From the NCBI GenBank assembly GCA_012960135.1, contig DUBW01000017.1, forward strand, positions 1 to 35,039: a stretch of 35,039 nt of DNA. Direction: 5' to 3'. This DNA is from Methyloprofundus sp. Lineage in GTDB: Bacteria; Pseudomonadota; Gammaproteobacteria; Methylococcales; Methylomonadaceae. The notes beneath the pieces are model-generated. The model searched no databases. It was not told the DNA's origin and worked only from the letters and a program-made list of their open reading frames with translations. Shown here piece after piece: positions 16,490-24,261 of the stretch (within the stretch, counting starts at the first letter, position 1; each line of letters begins with the position of its first letter). The position numbers and the translations under genes are program-made.

Positions 16490-16519
16490 CGTTTATTATC
16501 GACTTGTTGATAATAAACG
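16490..16519 (+). other. Hairpin behind rpsI
   Basis: A perfect 11-bp inverted repeat (cgtttattatc at 16490-16500, gataataaacg at 16509-16519) with an 8-nt loop, 18 bp after the rpsI stop. It has no T run of its own and sits upstream of a complete terminator, so it may protect the 3' end of the mRNA. Confidence 0.6.
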
Positions 16520-16539
16520 GCGTATCAATCGATCAGCAA

Positions 16540-16576
16540 AAAAGGGCTGTAATTATTTAATTACAGCCCTTTTTTT
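16540..16576 (+). terminator. Intrinsic terminator of rplM-rpsI
   Basis: The stem gggctgtaatta (16544-16555) pairs with taattacagccc (16558-16569). A purine run precedes it and seven T follow (16570-16576). This is a textbook Rho-independent terminator, and with the A run on the other side it could work in both directions. Confidence 0.9.
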
Positions 16577-16632
16577 ATGGGAATTTCCGAGGGCGACCTA
16601 ACTAACATCAGCACATAGACTGAACATTAGTA

Positions 16633-16669
16633 TATAAATAACTTTACCGCTAAGCGGTAAGTATTTATA
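16633..16669. promoter_or_regulatory. Dyad upstream of higBA, likely operator
   Basis: A near-palindrome: a taccgct / agcggta core centred at about 16650, flanked by tataaata on the left and tatttata on the right, 9 bp before the higB reading frame. HigA-type antitoxins autorepress by binding such dyads over their own promoter. HigA at 16968-17267 is intact, so the site may still be bound; that is inference. Confidence 0.5.
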
Positions 16670-16677
16670 CTGATCTC

Positions 16678-16956
16678 ATAAAAAAATCATTTGCTGATTC
16701 GGATACTGAGTCGCTATTTGGTGGTCAGTGCTTTGGCGTGTTCAGGGCATTTAGGAAAATTGCAGAACGCAAACTTCAGTAATTGGATTTTGCCGACACG
16801 ATTGATTTCTTGCGCAGTCCACCAGGAAACTGTTTAGAAAAGTTAGCGGGTAACAGAAAAGGGCAGTTTAGTATTCACATCAACCGTCGATACCGGGTTT
16901 GTTTTACCTGGAAAGATTCTCATGCTTATGACGTTGAAATAGTTGATTACTACTAA
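16678..16956 (+). pseudogene. higB: HigB-family toxin with an internal stop and no start codon
   Basis: The frame reads IKKSFADSDTESLFGG, then RKIAERKLQ, a TAA at 16780-16782, and continues LDFADTIDFLRSPPGN, LEKLAGNRKGQFSIHIN and YRVCFTWKDSHAYDVEIVDYY to a TAA at 16954-16956. This is the full HigB/RelE-like plan, including the PPGNxLExLxGxRxGQxSI motif. Where the family has ATG the sequence has ATA (16678-16680), so both start and reading frame are damaged. HigB toxins cleave mRNA on the ribosome. The gene order toxin first, antitoxin second, with 11 bp between, is usual for higBA. Only the antitoxin remains functional. Confidence 0.85.
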
Positions 16957-16967
16957 GGTGACGACTT

Positions 16968-17267
16968 ATGCCAAAAAATAATATGCGCCCTATCCACCCA
17001 GGAGAAATTCTAAAAGAAGATTATCTAGTCTCTTTGGAATTGACCCCCAATGCACTCGCGAAAGCGTTGCATGTTCCTGCGTCACGTATTAATGATATTG
17101 TACTGGAACGCAGGGCAATCACACCAGACACTGCATTACGTCTTGCGCGGTACTTTGGCAACGATGCCCAGTCTTGGATAAATTTGCAATCAGCGTATGA
17201 TTTGAAAATGGCCATTCAAAAGCATGGAGAAGAGATTAATAAGTCTATTTCACCGCTAGCTACTTAG
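16968..17267 (+). CDS. higA: HigA-family antitoxin (XRE-type DNA-binding protein)
   Basis: 99 residues. The opening MRPIHPGEILKEDYL is the signature of HigA/VapI antitoxins, followed by a helix-turn-helix (LTPNALAKALHVPASRINDIV) and ITPDTALRLARYFGNDAQSW. It binds the operator of its own locus and neutralises HigB. The reading frame is complete and the start is preceded by AAGGTGACG. Its toxin partner upstream carries a stop codon, so the antitoxin is orphaned at this locus. It may persist as a plain repressor or protect against a related toxin elsewhere. Confidence 0.92.
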   Translation: MPKNNMRPIHPGEILKEDYLVSLELTPNALAKALHVPASRINDIVLERRAITPDTALRLARYFGNDAQSWINLQSAYDLKMAIQKHGEEINKSISPLAT

Positions 17268-17393
17268 ATGCAAGGTTAGTAATTTTTATTATTTCGAATT
17301 GAAGTAGATACAGAAAGCGATATTTTAGTTTTGCATTAGGTGTATGACTCGCCTGTATCCCCCCTAAAACAAGCTCCTATAAGAGACGCATTT

Positions 17394-18788
17394 ATGGTAG
17401 ACACTGAATTTAGAAGCCGCGACAGAGCAGTAGATTCTTTAAAAGTACCTCCACATTCAATTCAGGCTGAGCAATCTGTATTGGGGGGCTTAATGCTGGA
17501 CAATGAACGCTGGGATACGGTTGCCGATAAAGTCAGTGAGGTTGATTTTTATCGCAAAGATCACCGCCTTATTTTTCAGACTATTTCGGGTCTGGCCGAA
17601 AAACAAATTCCGTTTGATGTGGTCACGATTTCTGAATCGCTGGGAAAAATTAACGAACTTGAAGATGCGGGTGGTCTGGCTTATTTAAGTGTGTTGGCAA
17701 AAGATACGCCAAGCGCAGCAAATATCGTTGCTTATGCCAATATCGTGCGCGATCGCTCGGTATTAAGGCAGTTAATTCATGTGGGGACAGATATATCTGA
17801 ATCCGCCTTTAACCCTGAGGGCCGGTCGACTAGCGATTTACTGGAAGGGGCAGAAAAGAACGTTTTTGAAATTGCCGAGCAGCGTCAAAAAGGGCAGTCG
17901 GGATTTATACCGATCAAGGATTTGCTGGGTACGGCGGTTGAAAAAATAGAAACCCTGTTTGAACAAGAAGGAAATATTACCGGAGCCGGAACAGGTTTTA
18001 CCGATCTGGATGAAATGACATCGGGTCTGCAAGCGGGTGATTTAATTATTGTTGCCGGACGACCCTCGATGGGTAAAACCACGATAGCCATGAATATGGC
18101 AGAAAATGTTGCGGTAGGAAGTGGTTTGCCGGTTGCTGTCTTTAGCATGGAGATGCCGGGAGATTCACTGGCAATGCGTATGATGTCATCACTAGGGCGC
18201 ATCGATCAGCATAAAGTAAGAACTGGTAAGCTCGATGATGATGAATGGCCGCGCCTTACTTCAGCCATTAACTTATTAGCCGAAACCAAGCTGTTTATTG
18301 ATGACACTCCTGCCTTGACGCCAAATGAAGTACGCTCACGAGCAAGGCGCTTGACCCGTGATCATGGGCAGCTAGGCTTAATCGTACTGGACTATTTACA
18401 ATTGATGCAGTCGCCCTCGAGTGGCGAAAGCCGGGTTGCGCAGATTTCGGATATATCGCGTGGCTTAAAAACATTGGCCAAGGAAATGAATGTACCAGTG
18501 GTTGCCTTATCCCAGTTAAATCGTAATCTGGAGCAGCGGCCTAATAAGCGTCCTGTTATGTCTGATTTACGTGAATCTGGAAGTATTGAGCAGGATGCCG
18601 ATGTCATTATGTTCGTTTACCGGGATGAAGTGTATAACGAAGATAGCCCGGATAAAGGCATGGCGGAATTGATTATTGGTAAACAACGGAATGGACCGAT
18701 TGGTACGGTACGCTTAACCTTTTTGGGTAAATACACGCGCTTTGAAAATTACGCTCATGATCCTTATACCGATGGAGATTATGAGTGA
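17394..18788 (+). CDS. dnaB: Replicative DNA helicase DnaB
   Basis: 464 residues from the ATG at 17394; an in-frame GTG at 17340 would add 18 residues without improving the match. The N-terminal primase-interacting domain has LKVPPHSIQAEQSVLGGLML. The RecA-like C-terminal domain has Walker A RPSMGKT (about 223-229), FSMEMP, the arginine-rich VRSRARRL, Walker B IVLDYLQLM (Asp at about 333), SQLNRNLEQRPNKRP and DLRESGSIEQDAD. It forms the hexameric helicase at the replication fork. No intein is present at the usual Walker or DLRESG sites. The stop overlaps the alr GTG by 4 bp. Confidence 0.97.
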   Translation: MVDTEFRSRDRAVDSLKVPPHSIQAEQSVLGGLMLDNERWDTVADKVSEVDFYRKDHRLIFQTISGLAEKQIPFDVVTISESLGKINELEDAGGLAYLSVLAKDTPSAANIVAYANIVRDRSVLRQLIHVGTDISESAFNPEGRSTSDLLEGAEKNVFEIAEQRQKGQSGFIPIKDLLGTAVEKIETLFEQEGNITGAGTGFTDLDEMTSGLQAGDLIIVAGRPSMGKTTIAMNMAENVAVGSGLPVAVFSMEMPGDSLAMRMMSSLGRIDQHKVRTGKLDDDEWPRLTSAINLLAETKLFIDDTPALTPNEVRSRARRLTRDHGQLGLIVLDYLQLMQSPSSGESRVAQISDISRGLKTLAKEMNVPVVALSQLNRNLEQRPNKRPVMSDLRESGSIEQDADVIMFVYRDEVYNEDSPDKGMAELIIGKQRNGPIGTVRLTFLGKYTRFENYAHDPYTDGDYE

Positions 18789-19870
18789 TACCCGCAGCCG
18801 CATATGTTGAACTAGATATCAATGCCTTGCGGCACAATGTAGGTCGAGTAAAAGAGTTAGCTCCGAAATCAAAGATCATCGCAGTAATCAAAGCAAATGC
18901 TTATGGCCATGGTTTGGAGCTGGTAGCCAGCAATCTGGCGGCACAGGTTGACGCTTTCGCGGTGGCACGTATTGATGAAGCGCTGCGCTTACGAGCGGCG
19001 AATATACAAGGAAGAATTCTAGTATTACAGGGATTTTCCGGGCCTGATGAGCTGCTGTTAATGCAACATAATCAACTGGAAGCAGTTATACACAGCGAGC
19101 AGCAGGTTGATTTGCTAGAGACTGAAAACTTACCCGCTGGGTTACCTGTGTGGATCAAAATAGATACCGGAATGAACCGCCTGGGCTTTCGGCCTGAGCA
19201 GTTTTCTGATGTGCTACAACGATTACTGCAATGCAGGAATGTTCAAGCTGAAATCAACTTTATGACTCATTTTGCCAATGCGGATGATCTGCAGGATGAT
19301 AAAACGACGCGGCAATTACAACTATTTAACGCAACGACCAAAGGCTGTGCCGGCCTTAGAAGTAGCGCCAATTCAGCAGCAATTATCGCCTGGCCAGCGA
19401 CGCACCAGGACTGGGTGAGACCTGGTTTGATGCTATACGGTGCATCGCCACTATTAAATCAGAGCGCAAGGCAACTTGAACTCTTAGTGGTAATGAACTT
19501 CTATTCGCGGATTGTTGTGATTAAACAAGTTAAAAAGGGCGAGGCAGTTGGATATGGCGGTAGCTGGGTGGCGACTAAAGATATTCTGCTTGGTGTGATA
19601 TCCATAGGTTATGGTGATGGTTATCCACGTTATGCAAAACCAGGCACGCCAGTATTAATCAATAAGCAACGCGTGCCTCTGGTAGGTCGTGTGTCTATGG
19701 ATATGATCACTGTTGATTTAACGGGACATACAGACATCAAGACAGGAGATCAGGTGTTGTTATGGGGTGCTGGATTGCCAGTAGAGGAAATTGCAGGCTA
19801 TGCAGATACGATTCCTTATACCTTGCTTTGTGGTATTACCCGTCGAGTGCAGGTGATCGTTAAAAAGTAG
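18785..19870 (+). CDS. alr: Alanine racemase
   Basis: 361 residues, the usual length. The PLP lysine lies in AVIKANAYGHG (Lys36), the second catalytic base is the Tyr in SIGYGDGYPR (Tyr276), and SMDMITVDLT and the C-terminal YTLLCGITRRV are family blocks. It interconverts L- and D-alanine for peptidoglycan. The start is GTG at 18785, inside a GTGA overlap with the dnaB stop, so translation is coupled. The dnaB-alr order is the standard gammaproteobacterial arrangement. A hairpin repeat follows 31 bp after the stop. Confidence 0.96.
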   Translation: MIPAAAYVELDINALRHNVGRVKELAPKSKIIAVIKANAYGHGLELVASNLAAQVDAFAVARIDEALRLRAANIQGRILVLQGFSGPDELLLMQHNQLEAVIHSEQQVDLLETENLPAGLPVWIKIDTGMNRLGFRPEQFSDVLQRLLQCRNVQAEINFMTHFANADDLQDDKTTRQLQLFNATTKGCAGLRSSANSAAIIAWPATHQDWVRPGLMLYGASPLLNQSARQLELLVVMNFYSRIVVIKQVKKGEAVGYGGSWVATKDILLGVISIGYGDGYPRYAKPGTPVLINKQRVPLVGRVSMDMITVDLTGHTDIKTGDQVLLWGAGLPVEEIAGYADTIPYTLLCGITRRVQVIVKK

Positions 19871-19901
19871 TTGAATCCAAGGTTTTATATCAACCATGTA
19901 T

Positions 19902-20042
19902 GAAATAAGTTCGAAAACTAACGGGTCTTTTTATCCGTCTTCTGCGTTGTCGAAACAGTTGAGTAGGTTGCTATATACTTTTTTCAACGCCTTGAATACG
20001 AATAAAAATCTTATGCCAATTGCCGAGCTTATTCCGTGCCCC
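19902..20042. repeat. Hairpin-forming interspersed repeat, copy 2
   Basis: The second copy of the element at 9805-9955. It shares the 23-bp core beginning cgccttgaatacgaat (19987-20009), the gaaacagtt segment and the cttattccg end. Its ends also mirror each other imperfectly (gaaataag on the left, cttattcc on the right; ctttttatccg and cgaataaaaat inside). The centre differs from copy 1, as expected of diverged copies. It lies between alr and the M48 protease gene and is itself open in one plus-strand frame, which I regard as chance. Confidence 0.75.
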
Positions 20043-20089
20043 GTTCCTGACGCAAAATCAATTAGGCGGCACAGACTGATAATAGGATT

Positions 20090-21574
20090 TTGAAAAAAAA
20101 CATGCAGATGATCATCCTAATACTGAAAAAAATTATTTTAATAGTTCCAGCTATTTTGATTTATGGCTGTGCAGTTAACCCTGTGACGGGCAATCGTGAA
20201 GTAGTCTTTATGTCGATTGAAGGTGAAAAGGAACTTGGGGCAGAAAATGCCAAACAAGTAGAAGAGAAAATGGGCCTGGTGGATGATCCCAATCTAGTTA
20301 GTTACATACAATCGATTGGTCAGCGCCTGGCGAAGTACTCGCCATACCGGGACGTGACTTATCAATTTCAGGTTGTTGATATGGACATGCCCAATGCGTT
20401 TGCACTGCCTGGCGGGTATGTTTATGTCAGTCGCGGCCTGCTGGTATTGGTTAATTCGGAAGATGAGCTGGCTGGTGTCATCGGTCATGAAATTGGACAT
20501 GTTGCTGCGCGTCATTCTGTACAACGTTTAACCCGCGCCGCGCCGATAGGTTTGGTGACAGGTGTTACTTCTGCGGTCGTTGGGATCGTCAGTTCCTCTC
20601 TTGCCAACGCCGTGTCTGGTACGGGAACGGTGCTTAACTCTGTAATTCTTGCTCCCTATAGCCGAGAACAGGAAAATGATGCTGATGCCATAGGGCAGAA
20701 AATGGCGATTAAAGCGGGCTGGAACCCTGAAGGAATCACCCGTTTTCTAAGTACTTTGGATCGCGAAATGATCAGGCAGGGGGAAGAAAGCGGTATTTCT
20801 TTTCTGGCGACCCACCCGTTCACTCCGCATCGTGTAAAAGCCACAGCAATAAGAGCCGGTGAGTTAAATGCAGAAAATAGCTCAACTCTACCAGTTAGCG
20901 CCCAGGCAAAAAAACACCAGGATTTTCTAGATAAACTGAACGGCTTAATCGTCGGGATTGATGCCAGACAAGGCGTCTTTCTAGGGCAGGAGTTCCTACA
21001 CCCGACAATGGATTTTGGCCTTGTATTTCCCGAAGATTGGAAAACGACTAACCAGTCACAATATGTTGCTGCTGTATCAAAACAAGAAAATGCACTGATA
21101 TTATTGCAACTCCAGAGTGAGGGAGACGACCCGGTTGAAGCGGCCCATGAATTTCTCAATGAAGCGAAGCTGGAAAATAAGACGGTGACTAAACTGAGAA
21201 TCGGTGGACTTCCTGCTAGCCAAGCCAGTGTGAATAGTTATAAACAAGAGTCAACGGTTAGCTGGATTGCCTATGATAATCAAATATTTCGATTGACTTC
21301 AATGATTACAAATTCAGGCGTAAAGTATCGAGATGCTATTAATAAAACAATCTCAAGTTTTCATCAGTTAACGGCAAAACAAAAGACTAAAATTCAGCAG
21401 CAAAGATTGCGTATTTTCTCGGCCAGAGCAGGGGAAAACTTGCCTGCATTATTGAAAAGGGTGGGTAGTGACTGGGATGAAGAAAGTTGTGCAATAGCCA
21501 ATAATCTGCAATTAGGCGCTGTCCTTAAAAAAGGACAGCTTATTAAAGTGGTAAATTCTGAGCCATTTGAATAG
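20090..21574 (+). CDS. M48 family metalloprotease, outer-membrane or periplasmic lipoprotein
   Basis: 494 residues. A signal sequence with lipobox IYGC (Cys27) predicts lipid attachment. The peptidase domain has HEIGH (133-137, zinc ligands His133 and His137, catalytic Glu134) and the third ligand in SREQENDADAIG. This resembles BepA/LoiP-type proteases that act on outer-membrane assembly. After residue about 270 comes a second region I cannot assign, and the last 60 residues (ARAGENLPALLKRVG through QLIKVV) look like a LysM-related or Zn-peptidase-associated tail. I keep the TTG start at 20090, with AGGA close upstream and MKKNMQMIIL giving a normal signal peptide; ATG at 20102 is the alternative. 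BepA itself carries TPR repeats instead. Confidence 0.88.
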   Translation: MKKNMQMIILILKKIILIVPAILIYGCAVNPVTGNREVVFMSIEGEKELGAENAKQVEEKMGLVDDPNLVSYIQSIGQRLAKYSPYRDVTYQFQVVDMDMPNAFALPGGYVYVSRGLLVLVNSEDELAGVIGHEIGHVAARHSVQRLTRAAPIGLVTGVTSAVVGIVSSSLANAVSGTGTVLNSVILAPYSREQENDADAIGQKMAIKAGWNPEGITRFLSTLDREMIRQGEESGISFLATHPFTPHRVKATAIRAGELNAENSSTLPVSAQAKKHQDFLDKLNGLIVGIDARQGVFLGQEFLHPTMDFGLVFPEDWKTTNQSQYVAAVSKQENALILLQLQSEGDDPVEAAHEFLNEAKLENKTVTKLRIGGLPASQASVNSYKQESTVSWIAYDNQIFRLTSMITNSGVKYRDAINKTISSFHQLTAKQKTKIQQQRLRIFSARAGENLPALLKRVGSDWDEESCAIANNLQLGAVLKKGQLIKVVNSEPFE

Positions 21575-21728
21575 ATTCTATTGAGTATGCAAATGATTTT
21601 TTCTAAAAATATTCGGAATAACAGTCGTTTTTAAATATTAAAAACACCATAGCAATTATGTTGTAAATTATTATGATGTTCTAGAAAAATACACGGGTTC
21701 TTAGATTTGGTTAGAGTATAGTTTGAAT

Positions 21729-21902
21729 ATGAAAGTTTATGAAATGCTTCGTAAGCTACAAAGTGATGGGTGGTATTTACCACGCCACTCGTGGAACCCT
21801 CCGTCAATTTAAACTGGGCGAGTTATAGTCCCTGGCAAGCCTGGCGATGAATTAGCTCCTAGAGCATTGAATAGCATTTATAAGCAAGCAGGTTGGAGGT
21901 GA
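21729..21902 (+). pseudogene. hicA: HicA-family toxin remnant with two frame disruptions
   Basis: The frame starts MKVYEMLRKLQSDGWYL, a HicA N-terminus. One extra base then shifts it, and the next family block ATRGTLRQFK is read in another frame. A deletion follows where 'HPTKxG' would be. The ending RVIVPGKPGDELAPRALN...QAGWR returns to the original frame and stops at 21900-21902. In the starting frame the product ends at a TAA after about 28 codons. HicA is a small mRNA interferase of the dsRBD-like fold with a catalytic His in the 'G(S/T)H' segment; here that His position reads Leu (GTLRQF). The gene is clearly dead. Confidence 0.82.
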
Positions 21903-21909
21903 ATATAAT

Positions 21910-22092
21910 ATGAAATATACCGTTGTTATTGAAAAGACCTAATCAAATTTCTCGGCTTTTGTTTCTGATCTTCCGGGATGTGCTGCAACAGGAGTAACGA
22001 TTGAGGAGGGTGAAGAACAGATGCGAGAGGCAATTGAGTTTCATATTGATGGTATGTGACAAGATGGTGAGGATATTCCGCAGCCAAACTAG
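21910..22092 (+). pseudogene. hicB: HicB-family antitoxin remnant with two nonsense codons
   Basis: It starts 7 bp after hicA as usual. The frame reads MKYTVVIEKT, TAA (21940-21942), SNFSAFVSDLPGCAATGVTI, EEGEEQMREAIEFHIDGM, TGA (22057-22059), QDGEDIPQPN, TAG (22090-22092). This is the whole HicB partial RNase H-like fold, including the DLPGC motif and the 'REAIEFHI' helix, interrupted twice. No C-terminal DNA-binding domain is seen. Loss of both antitoxin and toxin in the same locus is consistent with neutral decay of the whole module. Confidence 0.85.
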
Positions 22093-22110
22093 AAACCTGA
22101 ATTACAAAAT

Positions 22111-22728
22111 TTATTTTTCGGCCCTCTCTATTAGCAAACGCTGATCGTTAATCAGTATTTGTTTATTGCGTGTTAATCGCTCCTGCTTGGCGCGTAGGAT
22201 ATAGCCACTTAAGCCGCTGCCTGACGCGACCAGGAACATAACACCGACGGTCACTAGTTGGCTGAAGATCATAATGCCACCTGCGCCGACAGCGGTAGCA
22301 AATGCAGCGCCTACCTTGAAATTTGCTTTGGCATGGGCTTTGCGGGTTTCTTGTTTGATTTTCTCATAACTTGCAACCATAATATTACTTTTCTCCCGTT
22401 CGGTATCTAGTAGTATTCTCTCGCGCTCACGGGCATGCATATCCTGCATTTGTGATTTTTCTTTTATGGCACTGGCCTTTTCTTCGCCTGCTTCTCTTAG
22501 GAAGTTTTCCCTATCCTGTGCGTGTTGTTTGCGTAGTGCTGTTTGCTGGTCATGGAAAATATTACGCGCAATGGATGAAAACCAGAATGCTGTCAGAATA
22601 GCACTAAAAAATGCGATTATGCCAATCACAATAACCAGTTGAAAATCCTGTGACCAATTAAGTGCCATCACTACCAGAGCGCCAGTGACTAGTTGTATCA
22701 AGATAATGCCGGGTAAAAATTTAAACAT
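22111..22728 (-). CDS. Uncharacterised membrane protein with central coiled coil
   Basis: 205 residues that I do not recognise. Two hydrophobic helices (about 5-23 and 30-52) are followed by a long charged helix (about 56-135, rich in E, K, R and Q) likely to form a coiled coil. A hydrophobic, Gly-rich stretch (about 137-170, VGAAFATAVGAGGIMIF) comes next, then a basic tail. The general plan of paired helices, coiled coil and Gly-rich helices recalls membrane-associated scaffolds, but no family can be named. It lies 172 bp downstream of glcF on the same strand, with a long inverted repeat between, so it may be transcribed separately. A 30-bp gap separates it from hicB relics on the other strand. 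Confidence 0.6.
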   Translation of the reverse strand: MFKFLPGIILIQLVTGALVVMALNWSQDFQLVIVIGIIAFFSAILTAFWFSSIARNIFHDQQTALRKQHAQDRENFLREAGEEKASAIKEKSQMQDMHARERERILLDTEREKSNIMVASYEKIKQETRKAHAKANFKVGAAFATAVGAGGIMIFSQLVTVGVMFLVASGSGLSGYILRAKQERLTRNKQILINDQRLLIERAEK

Positions 22729-22759
22729 AATATTTATTATTTATCCACATCGGATAACT

Positions 22760-22881
22760 TGTGTTTCACCATGAAGATAATGAAGGAAAGAGAAAAAACT
22801 GTTTATTGCATAAGGGTAATCGAAGTTCATAATACATCAATAATATCTTCAGGTACTGCCTGCTTTTCATGGTGAAGCACA
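22760..22881. repeat. 16-bp inverted repeats bracketing 90 bp
   Basis: tgtgtttcaccatgaa (22760-22775) and ttcatggtgaagcaca (22866-22881) are inverted copies with one mismatch that is still a G-T pair in RNA. The enclosed 90 bp carry no gene. The unit could be a small MITE-like insertion or a long stem-loop in the glcF transcript. No clear target-site duplication is visible outside the repeats. Confidence 0.6.
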
Positions 22882-22900
22882 AATGACATTGTATACTTAT

Positions 22901-24133
22901 TTAAATAAAACTTTCATCCACAAGCTCTATCCAGTGTTTAACCGGAACGCTGGTCTGTCTCTGCAAGTGTAATTGACAGCCTATATTAGCGCTAACTATT
23001 AGTTCAGGCTGATGTTTTTGCAGTGCGCTGAGCTTATTAGTTAATAGTTTTTGTGCTAGTTCAGGCTGTAATATGGAATAGGTACCGGCAGAGCCACAGC
23101 ATAAGTGTGCATCATCAACTGGGCTAAGATTAAAGCCGCAGCGAGTAAGGATAGACTCGACCATGCCATCGAGTTTCTGGGCGTGTTGCAAAGTGCAGGG
23201 GCTTTGGAATGCAATATTGCGCATAGATGGTTTAATGCGGGTTAGGGGTAATTCTTCTGCTGCTAGAATTTCACTGATATCTTTAGCGAGTTCACTGACT
23301 TTTCTAGCTTTATCGGCATAGTGGGCATCCTGTTTTAGCAAATAGCCATATTCTTTGATTATAGCGCCACAGCCGCTGGCAGTAATAACAATAGCCGATA
23401 CGCCTTGCTCGATATAAGGCCACCAGGCATCAATATTACGGCGCATAAAATCCAGTGCTTCCAGCTCTGCGGATAAATGTTGGCTTACAGCGCCGCAGCA
23501 ACCTGCTTGGGCAGGTGTAATAAGCTCTATGCCGAGTTTATGTAAAATATTCGCAGTGGCGCTATTGGTATTAGGAGTAGCTACAGACTGCACGCAACCT
23601 TGGAAGATCAGCATTTTCGGTACTTGAGTTGGTTTTGTCAGGCTATAATCAGGCAGTGATCTGCTTACTTGCCTGTCAGGAATATGTTGTTTTAATTTGC
23701 AGGGAAGTAAAGGCTTAAATAACTGCCCGGTTTTTACTAACAGCGCAAATCGCTGTGGAAAGGGGAGCAACTTGCGTAGTGTATAACGCATGAGTCGAGA
23801 TAATGCCGGGCGAGTAGCCTGGTCATTCATCAATTGACGGCCTATATCGACTAGACGGCCATACTGCACTCCTGAAGGGCAGGTAGTTTCACAGGCTCGG
23901 CAACTAAGACAGCGGTCTAGATGGGTCTGAGTTTTGTTGCTAACCGCCTGACCTTCAAGTATCTGTTTTATTAAATAGATACGGCCTCTCGGGCTATCTC
24001 GTTCATCACCTAATAATTGATAGGTGGGGCAGGTCGCGTTACAGAATCCGCAGTGCACGCAGGAGCGGATAATATTATCGGCTTCCTTGCCAGTTGCTGT
24101 GTTTAAAAAATGTTTTGTTGTTTGGGTTTGCAT
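22901..24133 (-). CDS. glcF: Glycolate oxidase iron-sulfur subunit
   Basis: 410 residues, as in E. coli GlcF. Two [4Fe-4S] ferredoxin motifs are seen: CVHCGFCNATCP (Cys25, 28, 31, 35) and CLSCRACETTCP (Cys75, 78, 81, 85). Two CCG domains follow, with AGCCGAVSQHL and HLCCGSAGTYS. It passes electrons from the GlcD/GlcE flavoprotein to the quinone pool. It follows glcE after 128 bp rather than overlapping it. Glycolate oxidation recovers 2-phosphoglycolate-derived carbon or supports growth on glycolate. Confidence 0.93.
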   Translation of the reverse strand: MQTQTTKHFLNTATGKEADNIIRSCVHCGFCNATCPTYQLLGDERDSPRGRIYLIKQILEGQAVSNKTQTHLDRCLSCRACETTCPSGVQYGRLVDIGRQLMNDQATRPALSRLMRYTLRKLLPFPQRFALLVKTGQLFKPLLPCKLKQHIPDRQVSRSLPDYSLTKPTQVPKMLIFQGCVQSVATPNTNSATANILHKLGIELITPAQAGCCGAVSQHLSAELEALDFMRRNIDAWWPYIEQGVSAIVITASGCGAIIKEYGYLLKQDAHYADKARKVSELAKDISEILAAEELPLTRIKPSMRNIAFQSPCTLQHAQKLDGMVESILTRCGFNLSPVDDAHLCCGSAGTYSILQPELAQKLLTNKLSALQKHQPELIVSANIGCQLHLQRQTSVPVKHWIELVDESFI

Positions 24134-24261
24134 AAAATGGCTCTTCTAAATTTCGAGTGGGTAAAATAAATTAAGTTACCCAAAGGTTTATTATGGAAAT
24201 CCTAATATGAAACAAAGAACTCATAAAATGAGGTTAGCTAAGGCAATCTTATCTGAGGGCT

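Noticed and set aside
19896-20093. 65-codon frame over the second hairpin repeat
   Set aside because: It is explained by the repeat sequence, is not open in the first copy in a comparable way, and overlaps the next gene start.
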